Below the pieces are notes generated by a model. It was not told where the DNA came from. It saw only the letters and a list, made by a program, of their open reading frames with translations, and did not search any database. Positions 45,401 to 53,234 of a DNA stretch of 64,000 nucleotides are shown piece after piece; positions within the stretch are counted from its first letter, which is position 1; every line of letters starts with the position of its first letter. Source of the DNA: Bacillota bacterium (GTDB lineage Bacteria > Bacillota > Clostridia > Lachnospirales > Lachnospiraceae); the NCBI GenBank assembly GCA_023390555.1, contig JAEWCQ010000006.1:62001-126000 (forward strand), read 5' to 3'. The position numbers and the translations under genes are program-made.

Positions 45401-47910
45401 CTCTTTTCATACGTGTCTTCTTTGCTGCACACATAATAATTCGACCAGATGGAGGCTTCTGTTGCACCGCCCAGCGATATCACCTTCGCTTTCGGTATAT
45501 GGTTCCATATCGTCTCCGGCAGCCTGATCGGTATCCAGTCGCCGCTCAGCAGAATGGTCTTAAGACCGGGACTGCCAGAATGATTCCTGACATACTCCAG
45601 AAAGATTTCCATAAAAGCCGGAACGGTATTCCAGACCGTAATCTTGTGCTTTTCAATCAGCTCCATCCAGTGTGAGGGGTCCAGATACCGGTCACGATCC
45701 GGGAAAACAACGGTTCCGCCAACCGAAAGGATACCGAAGATATCATAGACCGACAGGTCAAAATTCAGTTTCGAGAGTGCCAGAACCGAATCGGTTTCCC
45801 GGATGCCAAATCTCTGATTGATATCCAAAATCGTATTGCAGGCTGCCCGATGCGTGATCTGAACACCTTTGGGACGCCCTGTAGAACCGGAGGTAAAAAT
45901 AATGTATGCCAGGTCAGCGGGATTTGGCCTTGTCTCTTTCTGGGGCATCCATTTCTGGGCAAAATCTATATCAGATAAATTTATTGCCCGGTATCCGGCG
46001 TCCGGCGGGAATTCTTCCTGCTTTTCTGTCAGAACGAGGGAAATATGTGCCTCCTGAAGTATCAGTTTCATACGCTTCACAGGCTGGTCAGGCTCAATCG
46101 GTACATATACCGCTCTTGCTGCCAGAACCGCCAGGACTGCCGCAATCTGATTCACTCCCTTGGAAAGCAGAATTCCGACGTTTGTCCCCGGGATACAGCC
46201 ATAGGAATCCAATTCCCGACCGATTGCCAGAACTCTTGTCCCCAATTCCTGATACGTAACGCTTTCCCATTCATCGATCACGGCAATTTTTTCACGCTGC
46301 TTTGTGATCTGCTCCGCTACGATTTCGTACAGGGTTGCCTCCCGGAAGATTTTTTCCGTATGATTCACACTGTCTCTGATTTTCTGCTGGTGCGCAGGCA
46401 ATTCGATCCTGGCGGAGACTTCCCAGTACTCCTCTCTTTCCGTCAGGTGTTCCAGAAATTGGACAAATGCCCGAAACATATCTTCTGCCATGTCCTCCCG
46501 AAATACACCCTCCCGGATATCCCAGTTCAGACGCAGTCCCTCTTTGCTGTCCATTGCCTGACAGTCGATAAATACCTGCGGTGTCTGACTGATGCCATAT
46601 TCCCCGATTCTTCCTTTTCCGCCCTCCGGATTTACGAGTCCGATCGCGCCGGTGAAGACATATGGAAAAAAAGCATCTTCCTTTCCTCTTCTTTTGGAAA
46701 TTTCCCGCATGACCTTTACGCCGGAGAACAGCCGGTGATCTAAATCAGCCGACATGCGGGTCTGGTGTTCTCTTGCAGTTTCGGCAAACGTTTTGTCTTT
46801 CGAATAGTCCATTTCCAATAAGCTGACCGTCGTAAAGTCCCCGACAATCTGATTCACATCCGGATCGATCGGGAGCCGGTTTAACATGGTCAGATTAAGT
46901 GCGAATTGAAGTGAATTGCTCCATTTAGAGAGGCAGAGCCCATAGGCGCTCATAATTGCAGCGGTCGGTGTAACGCCGTATTTTCCCGCCTTTGCCTTAA
47001 AGGCTTCCCAGCGCTCACACGGCAGCTGATAAAACTTCCGAACAAAACGGTTCTTTAACTGTTCCTTTCCAAGCAGCGGAATCTGTGGCTTCGGCGGCAG
47101 AGTCATAACGCGGTCTTCCCAGTATTTTTTATCCGCCAGATAGCGGTCACCTTTCATCCATTCCCGCTCTTTTTCCAGATATGCCGGAAAGCTCAGCTTC
47201 TGTCCGAACTCAGTTTGCCGGCCCTCTTTTTCCCCAGCTCCGGAGAAATAATCTTCTTCGAATTCCCGCAGGAGAATCCAGATACTGTTCCAGTCCGCAA
47301 TCAGAAAATCAAATGCAACATGCATCATGGTATGATCGGCATGCCTGGACAGAGAAATCGCAAAATACGGCCATGTTCCGATCGCAAACGTGTGCTCCGC
47401 CATTTCTGCCCGGATTTTTCCAAGCAACTCTTCCCTGTCAGGCTCTATTACAATCTCCTTGACCGTAAACTCCGGCACTTCCGCTTCCAGCGTCTGATAT
47501 CCGCCTTCCTTTATCACGGCCCGCAACATGTCGTGTCTGCGGATCAGATGATTCCATACTGTCTGTACGCGTTCCCGTTCGAGAGAATCGTAAATCATCT
47601 CCAGATAAATTTTGCAGGATACATTACCGTAATCAAAACTTCCCATTCTTCCGACAAAATAAGCAGACTGGATGTCGGTGAGCGGAAAATCCGTTTTTCT
47701 GCCGGTTTGCTTATGTGCTTCCTTTTTCCCCAATTCCACAATCAACCGGTTTTTATTCTGTTTTAGAAAATACTTCTGCTCTTCCGTCAGAACATTTTTC
47801 GGCCCGGAATAGCACAGATTTCCCTGCTCTGTCCACAATGTAATTCCCAGATCCTGATACCGCTTGAGTACCATTTGATCATTAATATCCTCTTTCCTGC
47901 TGTCTTTCAT
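42421..47910 (-). CDS. Siderophore NRPS 2: TubC dock-Cy-A(MT)-PCP-TE
   Basis: 1829 residues. Residues about 14-60 resemble a TubC-type docking domain (LKRYQDLGITLWTEQGNLCY). Cyclisation domain about 75-515 with DFLIAD (201-206). A domain about 525-935 with code D-L-Y-N-L-S-L-I-W, the classic cysteine code, and its C-terminal part near 1385-1398. Inserted methyltransferase about 1000-1345 with intact motif I ILEIGAGSGAT (1174-1184). PCP with YGADSL (Ser 1452). Thioesterase from about 1535, where the nucleophile elbow is GYCMGG, so Cys 1612 replaces the usual Ser; the His is in NGNHGS. It would add the third Cys, cyclise, methylate and release the chain. Start ATG 47910 has GGAGGAG upstream and overlaps the glycosyltransferase gene by 29 bases. 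Confidence 0.92.
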   Translation of the reverse strand: MKDSRKEDINDQMVLKRYQDLGITLWTEQGNLCYSGPKNVLTEEQKYFLKQNKNRLIVELGKKEAHKQTGRKTDFPLTDIQSAYFVGRMGSFDYGNVSCKIYLEMIYDSLERERVQTVWNHLIRRHDMLRAVIKEGGYQTLEAEVPEFTVKEIVIEPDREELLGKIRAEMAEHTFAIGTWPYFAISLSRHADHTMMHVAFDFLIADWNSIWILLREFEEDYFSGAGEKEGRQTEFGQKLSFPAYLEKEREWMKGDRYLADKKYWEDRVMTLPPKPQIPLLGKEQLKNRFVRKFYQLPCERWEAFKAKAGKYGVTPTAAIMSAYGLCLSKWSNSLQFALNLTMLNRLPIDPDVNQIVGDFTTVSLLEMDYSKDKTFAETAREHQTRMSADLDHRLFSGVKVMREISKRRGKEDAFFPYVFTGAIGLVNPEGGKGRIGEYGISQTPQVFIDCQAMDSKEGLRLNWDIREGVFREDMAEDMFRAFVQFLEHLTEREEYWEVSARIELPAHQQKIRDSVNHTEKIFREATLYEIVAEQITKQREKIAVIDEWESVTYQELGTRVLAIGRELDSYGCIPGTNVGILLSKGVNQIAAVLAVLAARAVYVPIEPDQPVKRMKLILQEAHISLVLTEKQEEFPPDAGYRAINLSDIDFAQKWMPQKETRPNPADLAYIIFTSGSTGRPKGVQITHRAACNTILDINQRFGIRETDSVLALSKLNFDLSVYDIFGILSVGGTVVFPDRDRYLDPSHWMELIEKHKITVWNTVPAFMEIFLEYVRNHSGSPGLKTILLSGDWIPIRLPETIWNHIPKAKVISLGGATEASIWSNYYVCSKEDTYEKSIPYGYPLSNQRFRIKNEKGEEVPDFVPGELCIEGAGLSTGYMNEDEMTRQQFVESKEGERMYRTGDFGYYEPDGKIVFLGRRDQQIKLHGYRIELGEVEAALKNIPGVAEACAVIAGSDGKPEAILGVVVPQTGEAAQETDLVDILCHEEPGSCQKEEMKKEDQKREDIEKALENRDKAAIFSVLRAFREYDLLLPDRQYTVKEITEASCWSEKNKWVLRYLLNALLKNGLLKRDENETLSCRVQVTEDEFEQYCIQMKDSYRNIHMNAIASYMDQAFHSLGRVLAGVVNPVTLLYPQGSTDILTELYQENPVAQKLNKKISEVVARVAGTKEKIRILEIGAGSGATSFEILSGRRDGTEYEYIFSDVSENFLLTAKENLSRFENVRYKKFNMDEDYREQGFLPNSFDIIVASGVIENAKRIGTVLESIREMLKPNGYLLCTEPVREEPWILASQAVMMTAPEDACRADCLYLEETEWMTYLEQTGSGTLSIYPAETSDLSLFGMKLYLKQWKAANAELDGDKLQKQLSGLLPDYMVPKQIQVIDHMPLTGNGKINRRRIGEWYVSESASEPESGQNQRTEENEQLQELKEIVEHSLGIQNMNTNKSLYEYGADSLVQAQIAGKVKTLLEEHGVYNVTFDSILRKLLNGAAVSDLYEFMTKSGTMRQQPMMQETEQQAEQKTMQRPPLGELQVIKDTPSETVRVVLPPGLGTMSSLQDLVGAMSAWDGRILGITVKDSQAYCALRPEVLIRTVAEEYANYLKQEEFGQVQLIGYCMGGFLAVEIAKRLSESGVRVKEVVLIDSVPVSYDISDELILEAIYLTNYEITIGRVFAEVEDSRLLAAIRHLFELHQKKLPPRSHEILRDDPDYASEYAFLCRLNAMSQEERFRLYAKALRDETDEEVLVETILAGYRIYAHSFLAARADLEPYFGDIRLLQAKEAMDYLFIDQEQTVRYWEEHCIGELEVIPVNGNHGSCVEQENAEQLARLICRN

Positions 47911-49180
47911 TTTTTCTCTCCTCCGTCCCCGAACAGCAAAAATGCTGTTCTATCAAATCACAGGCCGTCTTTGTTCCGTTTTCCCTGCGCAGCTTCTTAG
48001 CCAATTTTTCCGCATTCACCTGATATTCTACATTTTGCAGTTCCAAAAACCGTTTAGTCAGAATCACCGGATCCATTCCGCCCTCCTGTGCACAGACCGG
48101 TTCCGGTCCAAGCCTATGCCTCGCAACCTGCTGTCCCCAGAACATCTGATCAGCACCAAAGGCAATAATAAACGTCGGCCTGCCCATCAGCAGTCCTAAA
48201 TGAGTCGTACCCGAACCGCCATGGTGTACGACCGCTTTTACCCGGGGAAACAGCCAGGTATACGGTACATAATCCATATAAAACAGATTTGGATGTTTCT
48301 GTTTCCCGTCGAGTTTTGCCCAGGAGGAAACCAGAATCGCTCTTTGGCCGCTGCGCAGCACGGCTTCCCTGACCGCCTGCTCTATCCTCGCTATCTTACC
48401 CGAGAGCATGCTCCCAAAACCGATAAAGAGCGGTACTTCCCCTTCAGCCAGAAATCGAAGCAGTTCCCCGTCCGGCTGATATGCCTCCGTATGCAGCCTG
48501 CTCCACGGACCGGTAATATGTATATGAGCACCCCATTTCGGATCAGGCGGTGCAATCTGCTTACTGTACTGATAGAGTGTCGTCACAGGCTCCCCTTCGA
48601 GTCTCCGGTATGTGCGAAACAGGTGCCACTTCCGCAGTCCAAGCCTTGCCCGCCACTGATTAATAACTGTAAGTGAAGCCAGATTCAATAACAATTCCAT
48701 CGTATAATGTCCCACTTTGCAGCGTGAAGTATTTCGTTTTAGTTCCGGAAGAAGCGGCGCATACAGTCTGGTCGGATCATTTGGATAAACAAAGGTCCGA
48801 ATACAGGGAATCCGCCTTTTCTCAGCAAAATGATAGGCCAGTCCCCCGAATTGCATATAGAGAATCAGATCGGCATCCGCAGTCGCCCGGTACAGGCTTT
48901 TTGACAATCCCATATCCTCATGCAGCTTCAGCATGCTCCTCATATCTTCAATACTGCTTTTGATGGATACCTGCTGCCTGTCCGACAACAGTATTTTCAT
49001 CAGCAGCCGGACATCCCCGTTTACACGCCGATAGATCAATCCGCTTTTCAAGATCTCATTCTCAAATTCCGGAAACGCAGCAATCGTATACCTGTGACCT
49101 CTGTTTTTCAATTCTGTTCCAAGTGCAATAAACGGCTCCACATCCCCGGTAGAACCAAAAGAAAACGCCGTAATATTCAT
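47882..49180 (-). CDS. GT1-family glycosyltransferase
   Basis: 432 residues, GT-B fold of the UGT/MGT type. The N-terminal acceptor half starts MNITAFSFGSTGDVEPFIAL; the donor half has VPLFIGFGSML and the nucleotide-sugar motif HHGGSGTTHLG followed by FGADQMFWGQ. It transfers a sugar from an NDP donor to a small hydroxyl compound. About 40% alike by eye to the first glycosyltransferase of the block. Start ATG 49180 has AAGGGG upstream. The adjacent genes make the aryl-thiazoline siderophore or its sugar acyl group the likely acceptor. Confidence 0.85.
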   Translation of the reverse strand: MNITAFSFGSTGDVEPFIALGTELKNRGHRYTIAAFPEFENEILKSGLIYRRVNGDVRLLMKILLSDRQQVSIKSSIEDMRSMLKLHEDMGLSKSLYRATADADLILYMQFGGLAYHFAEKRRIPCIRTFVYPNDPTRLYAPLLPELKRNTSRCKVGHYTMELLLNLASLTVINQWRARLGLRKWHLFRTYRRLEGEPVTTLYQYSKQIAPPDPKWGAHIHITGPWSRLHTEAYQPDGELLRFLAEGEVPLFIGFGSMLSGKIARIEQAVREAVLRSGQRAILVSSWAKLDGKQKHPNLFYMDYVPYTWLFPRVKAVVHHGGSGTTHLGLLMGRPTFIIAFGADQMFWGQQVARHRLGPEPVCAQEGGMDPVILTKRFLELQNVEYQVNAEKLAKKLRRENGTKTACDLIEQHFCCSGTEERKNERQQERGY

Positions 49181-49202
49181 GACTTTTTTCCCCTTCGTCT
49201 GT

Positions 49203-49754
49203 TTACAGATCCTGTGGTATCTGCCTGAATACTTTACAGGGATTCCCAACAGCCAGCACATATTCCGGAATGTCTTTATTCACCACGCTTCCGGCACCGA
49301 TGACGGAATTTCTGCCGATTGTGACCCCGGGCAGGACCACCACATTGGCTCCGATCCACACATTATCCCCAACCGTAATTGGCTTCGCATAGCCAAACAG
49401 TTCATTTCTGCGCTTTGCATCCAGCGGATGTCCCGAGGTGCAAAAACAGCTGTTCGGGCCCACAAAGACATGATTCCCGAACGTCACCTTTTCCGAATCC
49501 AGGATAATGATATTGTGATTCCCGACAAACCCATCTCCAATCTCGATATTGTATCCGTAATCACAGTAAAAGGGCTGTGATATCATAAACGTCTCTCCGG
49601 CCTTTCCCACAATGCTTCGAATCAATTCCTGCCTTTGCATCCACATAGACGGTTTTAACTGATTCAGTTCATAACACTTATCCTGGCAAGCAATCAAATC
49701 TTCGAAACAGGACATATCTTCTTTTACATTAAACAGTGTTTCGCTCTCTTTCAT
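49203..49754 (-). CDS. Hexapeptide O-acetyltransferase (maltose acetyltransferase-like)
   Basis: 183 residues, left-handed beta-helix acetyltransferase. Substrate helix region DKCYELNQLKPS, then hexapeptide repeats, the catalytic loop SGHPLDAKRRNE (His near residue 115), and GDNVWIGANVVVLPGVTIG. Such enzymes acetylate a hydroxyl of a sugar with acetyl-CoA. Start ATG 49754 behind GGAGGAG; it overlaps the preceding glycosyltransferase by 26 bases. Its place between two glycosyltransferases argues for acetylation of the attached sugar. Confidence 0.87.
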   Translation of the reverse strand: MKESETLFNVKEDMSCFEDLIACQDKCYELNQLKPSMWMQRQELIRSIVGKAGETFMISQPFYCDYGYNIEIGDGFVGNHNIIILDSEKVTFGNHVFVGPNSCFCTSGHPLDAKRRNELFGYAKPITVGDNVWIGANVVVLPGVTIGRNSVIGAGSVVNKDIPEYVLAVGNPCKVFRQIPQDL

Positions 49755-51006
49755 CTTCTCTCCTCCCTTTTCTCTGCCGCAGGTACCTCTCGATAAAGTC
49801 TGCGGCTCTGCGGCATCCGTCTTCCTGGCGAATTGCACTTCCAATGCTGCCTGCTGCCTGCGCAAAGTCCGGCTTCAGCAATTCTAAAAACCGCTTCGCC
49901 AGTACCTCTGCCCCCGGCGTTTCTTCCTTCATATCAACGGGCTTCGGCCCGGCCTTTACGACTTCAACCTGCTGTCCAAAGAAAAGCTGATCTCCTCCAA
50001 AAGCCAGTACCAGAACCGGCAATCCATGCTCAAGAGCCTTATGTACCGTGCCGCACCCTCCATGACAGACAACCCCCTTTATGTTTGAAAATAACCAGTC
50101 ATAACTCACAAAATCCACGTAACAAATCCGTTCAGAAAATGCCCGTTTTTTGAAATTTCCTCCATGCAGACTGATGACTGCTCTAATTCCTGCCAATTCT
50201 ATCGCTGCCTCGACTGTTTCCTGCAGCTGTTCCATATCCTGTGGATACATGCTCCCGAATCCAATATAGATAACCGGACCCTGCTGAATAAATCTCTCCA
50301 GTTCTGCATTCGGTTTTTCCTCACACCGCTTCATCCGGCTCCAGGTTCCGGTCACCTGAACAGAGGAATCCCAATTCGGATCGGGCGGTACAAGGACAGG
50401 ACTGTATTGATAGAGTGTCGGTATTGTGCCGGTTTTTGTCTTTCTGTCCGATGTGAATACGCTGATTTTTTTCAGTCCCAGCTCCGCCCGCCACTGATTG
50501 ACTTCCCGATGTCCTAACATATTGCCGGCAATCCGTTCGAGATCATAGGAAAGACTGCATTTTATGCTTCCTCTTTTGACATGCGGATGCAGCGGCGCGT
50601 ACAGTCTTGTTTTCGTATCGGGAAACACAGAGGTACGGATACAGGGAATTCCCATTTTTTCAGCGTAGTGGCGAATGAATGCTCCAAATTGCATATAGAG
50701 GATGAGATCTGCATTCGCGCAGAGCCGTGTCGCCGTATCCCGGTTTTCCAGAATCCCGGAGAAAAACTCCGCCATCACATTTCCGATATCCTGTGCGGTA
50801 TTCTGTTTGTCGTAGAGCTTTTTTACAATCTGTGCACAATCTCCCGGAAAGACCACTGCTTCGATTCCCTGCTCACGGATCCGGTCCGCGGAAGACGCAA
50901 ACGCAACCAGACGAAAATCATGCCCTCTTTGCAGCAATTCCTCCCCCAGCACGGCAAAGGGTTCCACATCCCCATAGGTACCTAATGCAATAGCTACAAT
51001 TCTCAT
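49729..51006 (-). CDS. GT1-family glycosyltransferase
   Basis: 425 residues, GT-B fold. Begins MRIVAIALGTYGDVEPFAVL, with HGGCGTVHKALEHGLPVL as the donor-binding motif and FGGDQLFFGQ after it. It glycosylates a small molecule or lipid. Start ATG 51006 overlaps the stop of agrB as ATGA and has AGGGAG upstream, so it is translationally coupled to the agr genes. A predicted iron box lies 45 bases upstream inside agrB. It opens the biosynthetic block. Confidence 0.85.
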   Translation of the reverse strand: MRIVAIALGTYGDVEPFAVLGEELLQRGHDFRLVAFASSADRIREQGIEAVVFPGDCAQIVKKLYDKQNTAQDIGNVMAEFFSGILENRDTATRLCANADLILYMQFGAFIRHYAEKMGIPCIRTSVFPDTKTRLYAPLHPHVKRGSIKCSLSYDLERIAGNMLGHREVNQWRAELGLKKISVFTSDRKTKTGTIPTLYQYSPVLVPPDPNWDSSVQVTGTWSRMKRCEEKPNAELERFIQQGPVIYIGFGSMYPQDMEQLQETVEAAIELAGIRAVISLHGGNFKKRAFSERICYVDFVSYDWLFSNIKGVVCHGGCGTVHKALEHGLPVLVLAFGGDQLFFGQQVEVVKAGPKPVDMKEETPGAEVLAKRFLELLKPDFAQAAGSIGSAIRQEDGCRRAADFIERYLRQRKGRREDERERNTV

Positions 51007-51653
51007 ATTGACTTCTCCCTGTTATTTTCCGGCCGATTGATCGACTTTTTGTTAGTTTCAACTAACCATCGATGAAAAAAAGAATGCTTTTTCAGCATTT
51101 CTACGAGCATTCCGACTGCAATGACAACATGTACACTGCCAATCAAAATCACAACCTCTTTCCAATTTACAGCTGCCGCAGCAGCATATAGTATCATTTG
51201 TACATTCAGAATAAACCTGCTGCGTTTTCGATAAACATCCTTTTCCATCCGGTCAAGGCGCTTATTGCCGGTATCCACAGGACTGAAAAACCAGATGACG
51301 CAATAGCCGAATGCTTCAAAAACAAGAAGAAGATGATTCGCAAACCCCGTTCCCATCGATTTGGCAAACACAGCACAACCATCGGCCAGTATGGCAGAAA
51401 ACAGGATGCATACACCGGAGTGCGCGAAATGAAACCCGCCCGCATACTGGCGCAATGCCACAAACAAAACTGTAAACAACAGCAGCTCTGCCATGGTATC
51501 TGTCGCGATTCCGATTCCCAACATGATTCCGGCACTGATCATTCTTCCAAACAGCAGCCTGTATGCATATCCATATACCTTCCGGTCCGCAGCACATAAT
51601 ATGCCCCGTTCCGTCTGAAGCCGAACCAGAGCCTCTGTGAATTGATATAGCAT
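51003..51653 (-). CDS. agrB: AgrB-like peptide-processing membrane protease
   Basis: 216 residues, about five to six membrane segments. The catalytic pair of AgrB is visible in LRQYAGGFHFAHSGVC: His 75 and Cys 82, 7 apart as His77/Cys84 in Staphylococcus aureus. AgrB cuts the AgrD precursor and forms the thiolactone. Its start ATG is one base after the agrD stop, and its own RBS is absent, so translation is coupled. Its stop overlaps the first glycosyltransferase by 4 bases. Confidence 0.92.
   Translation of the reverse strand: MLYQFTEALVRLQTERGILCAADRKVYGYAYRLLFGRMISAGIMLGIGIATDTMAELLLFTVLFVALRQYAGGFHFAHSGVCILFSAILADGCAVFAKSMGTGFANHLLLVFEAFGYCVIWFFSPVDTGNKRLDRMEKDVYRKRSRFILNVQMILYAAAAAVNWKEVVILIGSVHVVIAVGMLVEMLKKHSFFHRWLVETNKKSINRPENNREKSI
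51051..51066. promoter_or_regulatory. Iron-box-like palindrome inside agrB, upstream of siderophore genes
   Basis: GTTAGT-TTCA-ACTAAC, perfect arms, 45-60 bases upstream of the first glycosyltransferase ATG and inside the 3' end of agrB. It may control an internal promoter for the biosynthetic block. Confidence 0.6.
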
Positions 51654-51654
51654 G

Positions 51655-51807
51655 TCAGAATTTACGCAGCTTTTTCACTTCATCCGGTTCTTCTTCCTGA
51701 TAAAAAAGCCAGCCGCAGGCAACATTTGCACTGTGTGCAACAAGTACAAGAGCAACTGCATTCCACATTCCAATACTTTTTCTACCGCATTGTTTTATAA
51801 AATTCAT
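51655..51807 (-). CDS. agrD: AgrD-like autoinducer peptide precursor
   Basis: 50 residues from ATG 51807 to TGA 51655. N-terminal amphipathic helix MNFIKQCGRKSIGMWNA, then VALVLVAHSANVA, the core Cys 31 in ACGWLF, and a charged tail YQEEEPDEVKKLRKF. This is the AgrD plan: leader, Cys-containing core, acidic tail after the cut site. By analogy the signal would be a five-residue thiolactone CGWLF with a short N-terminal extension. A GAGG site lies 10 bases upstream; an in-frame TTG three codons earlier is an alternative start. The 122 bases before it, after agrC, hold a CCAGTTAGG (51897-51905, minus strand) like an AgrA repeat, single copy only. Confidence 0.9.
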   Translation of the reverse strand: MNFIKQCGRKSIGMWNAVALVLVAHSANVACGWLFYQEEEPDEVKKLRKF

Positions 51808-51929
51808 ACTTTTCAAACCTCGCTTCTCCTTCCCTTTTCTTTTTTCCTATTTTACATTTTCTTCTTTTTTTTTCAATCCAATTGACAGAAACGGCACCTA
51901 ACTGGGCATTTTTTGCAGTTTGGCCTCTT

Positions 51930-53234
51930 TTATTTTAAAATTGAGAAAAGCAGAAAAGCCGTAAATTCCTGTCCGTTTACTTTTGTCTGTAAAATTCCAC
52001 CGTATTGCGCCACCAGTTTTTCTACCGTATGAAGGCCGATACCGTGTTCCCGCTTATTTTTTTTACTCGTTATAAATCCCATTTTATTTTTTTTCCGTAG
52101 CTCTGCAAAATTATTTTTGACTTCCCAGATCAGAAATCTTCCGCCATTCTCCGTATACATCCGAATTTCCACATAGCCGTTCTCCGTTTTTTCTGCTGCT
52201 TCTATCGCATTGTCGATCAAATTGCCCAGAATTGCGATTGCATCAATATCCCGTACAAATCCTGTGTCGATTCCTGTTTCCACTTCAACCTGATAACGCA
52301 GATTCTTCCTGTCCGCCGTTTCCTTTCGTTCATTGAGAATTGCATTCAGGACTTTGTGATCGCTGAAATGGAAATCATGTGCGCGGTTCATCTTAATCCC
52401 CAGATCGGAAAACAGCCGGATGGCATCTTCCGTCTCTCCGCTATGAATTAATTCACAGGCAGTTCTTATATAACGTTTGATATCGTGCAGAAGTTCTGAA
52501 TGCCTGTCCGTAATTTTTTCGAGATATTCAAAATGACGTTTTTCAATCTGGCTTTTCGTGTACAACATCTCCATTTTCTGTGCTTTTTCCATATGAAATA
52601 TCAGACGATCAAAAACATAGAACACAAAGATATTGGAAAACAACAGTAAAAAGATGCCGGTAAACAGCAGTGGTTTTCCATACCGCCCCAGCTGTATATC
52701 CGCATAGAACAGACTTGCCAGAATCGTCAACGTTGCGACCGGCTGTATCATCATCATCGCAAAAATCCAGTCCTTTCCTGCCGAAACTTCTCTTTTCTGG
52801 TAGAAATGACCCATCAGCTTTGCGAGGATAAATGTCATATTTTTCATAAGAACCAGCATGACCAGTTCATTGATATCGCCGCTCATCTGCTGCCTGTAAT
52901 CCTGCAGTCCGTTCAGACAAATCCATAGCGCAAACAGAAACTCCGGAATAATAATCAGAAAATAATAAATGACCGACAGACACAGCTTGCGAACAAGCCG
53001 CTCCTCAAAGATCAGAAAGATGATTCCCAGATAAATCAGTGGAACACAGATCAGATTCAGACTGGGGTTATTGAAACTGTTGACGGCGGTCAGCAGAATG
53101 ATTCCTCCGAGAGAAACCGCTGTCCGATATATGGCAGAACCTTTTTTGCTGAATATGCAGGCAGAAAAATCAAGCAGAACATAGATTTCAAAGATACATA
53201 CCATGAAATTTTTCAGAATTGTCCATCCACTCAT
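51930..53234 (-). CDS. agrC: AgrC-like sensor histidine kinase
   Basis: 434 residues. About six or seven membrane segments in the first 210, then a coiled linker and a GHKL kinase: phospho-His in RHSELLHDIKRY (His 250), N-box LGNLIDNAIEAAE near 337, G-box HGIGLHTVEKLV. This is the AgrC plan; it would sense the peptide made from agrD. Its start ATG overlaps the agrA stop by 4 bases. Confidence 0.92.
   Translation of the reverse strand: MSGWTILKNFMVCIFEIYVLLDFSACIFSKKGSAIYRTAVSLGGIILLTAVNSFNNPSLNLICVPLIYLGIIFLIFEERLVRKLCLSVIYYFLIIIPEFLFALWICLNGLQDYRQQMSGDINELVMLVLMKNMTFILAKLMGHFYQKREVSAGKDWIFAMMMIQPVATLTILASLFYADIQLGRYGKPLLFTGIFLLLFSNIFVFYVFDRLIFHMEKAQKMEMLYTKSQIEKRHFEYLEKITDRHSELLHDIKRYIRTACELIHSGETEDAIRLFSDLGIKMNRAHDFHFSDHKVLNAILNERKETADRKNLRYQVEVETGIDTGFVRDIDAIAILGNLIDNAIEAAEKTENGYVEIRMYTENGGRFLIWEVKNNFAELRKKNKMGFITSKKNKREHGIGLHTVEKLVAQYGGILQTKVNGQEFTAFLLFSILK

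Noticed and set aside
51880..51905. AgrA-type tandem binding repeats before agrD
   Set aside because: Only one CCAGTTAGG-like copy is present; the second repeat at the expected distance is not convincing.
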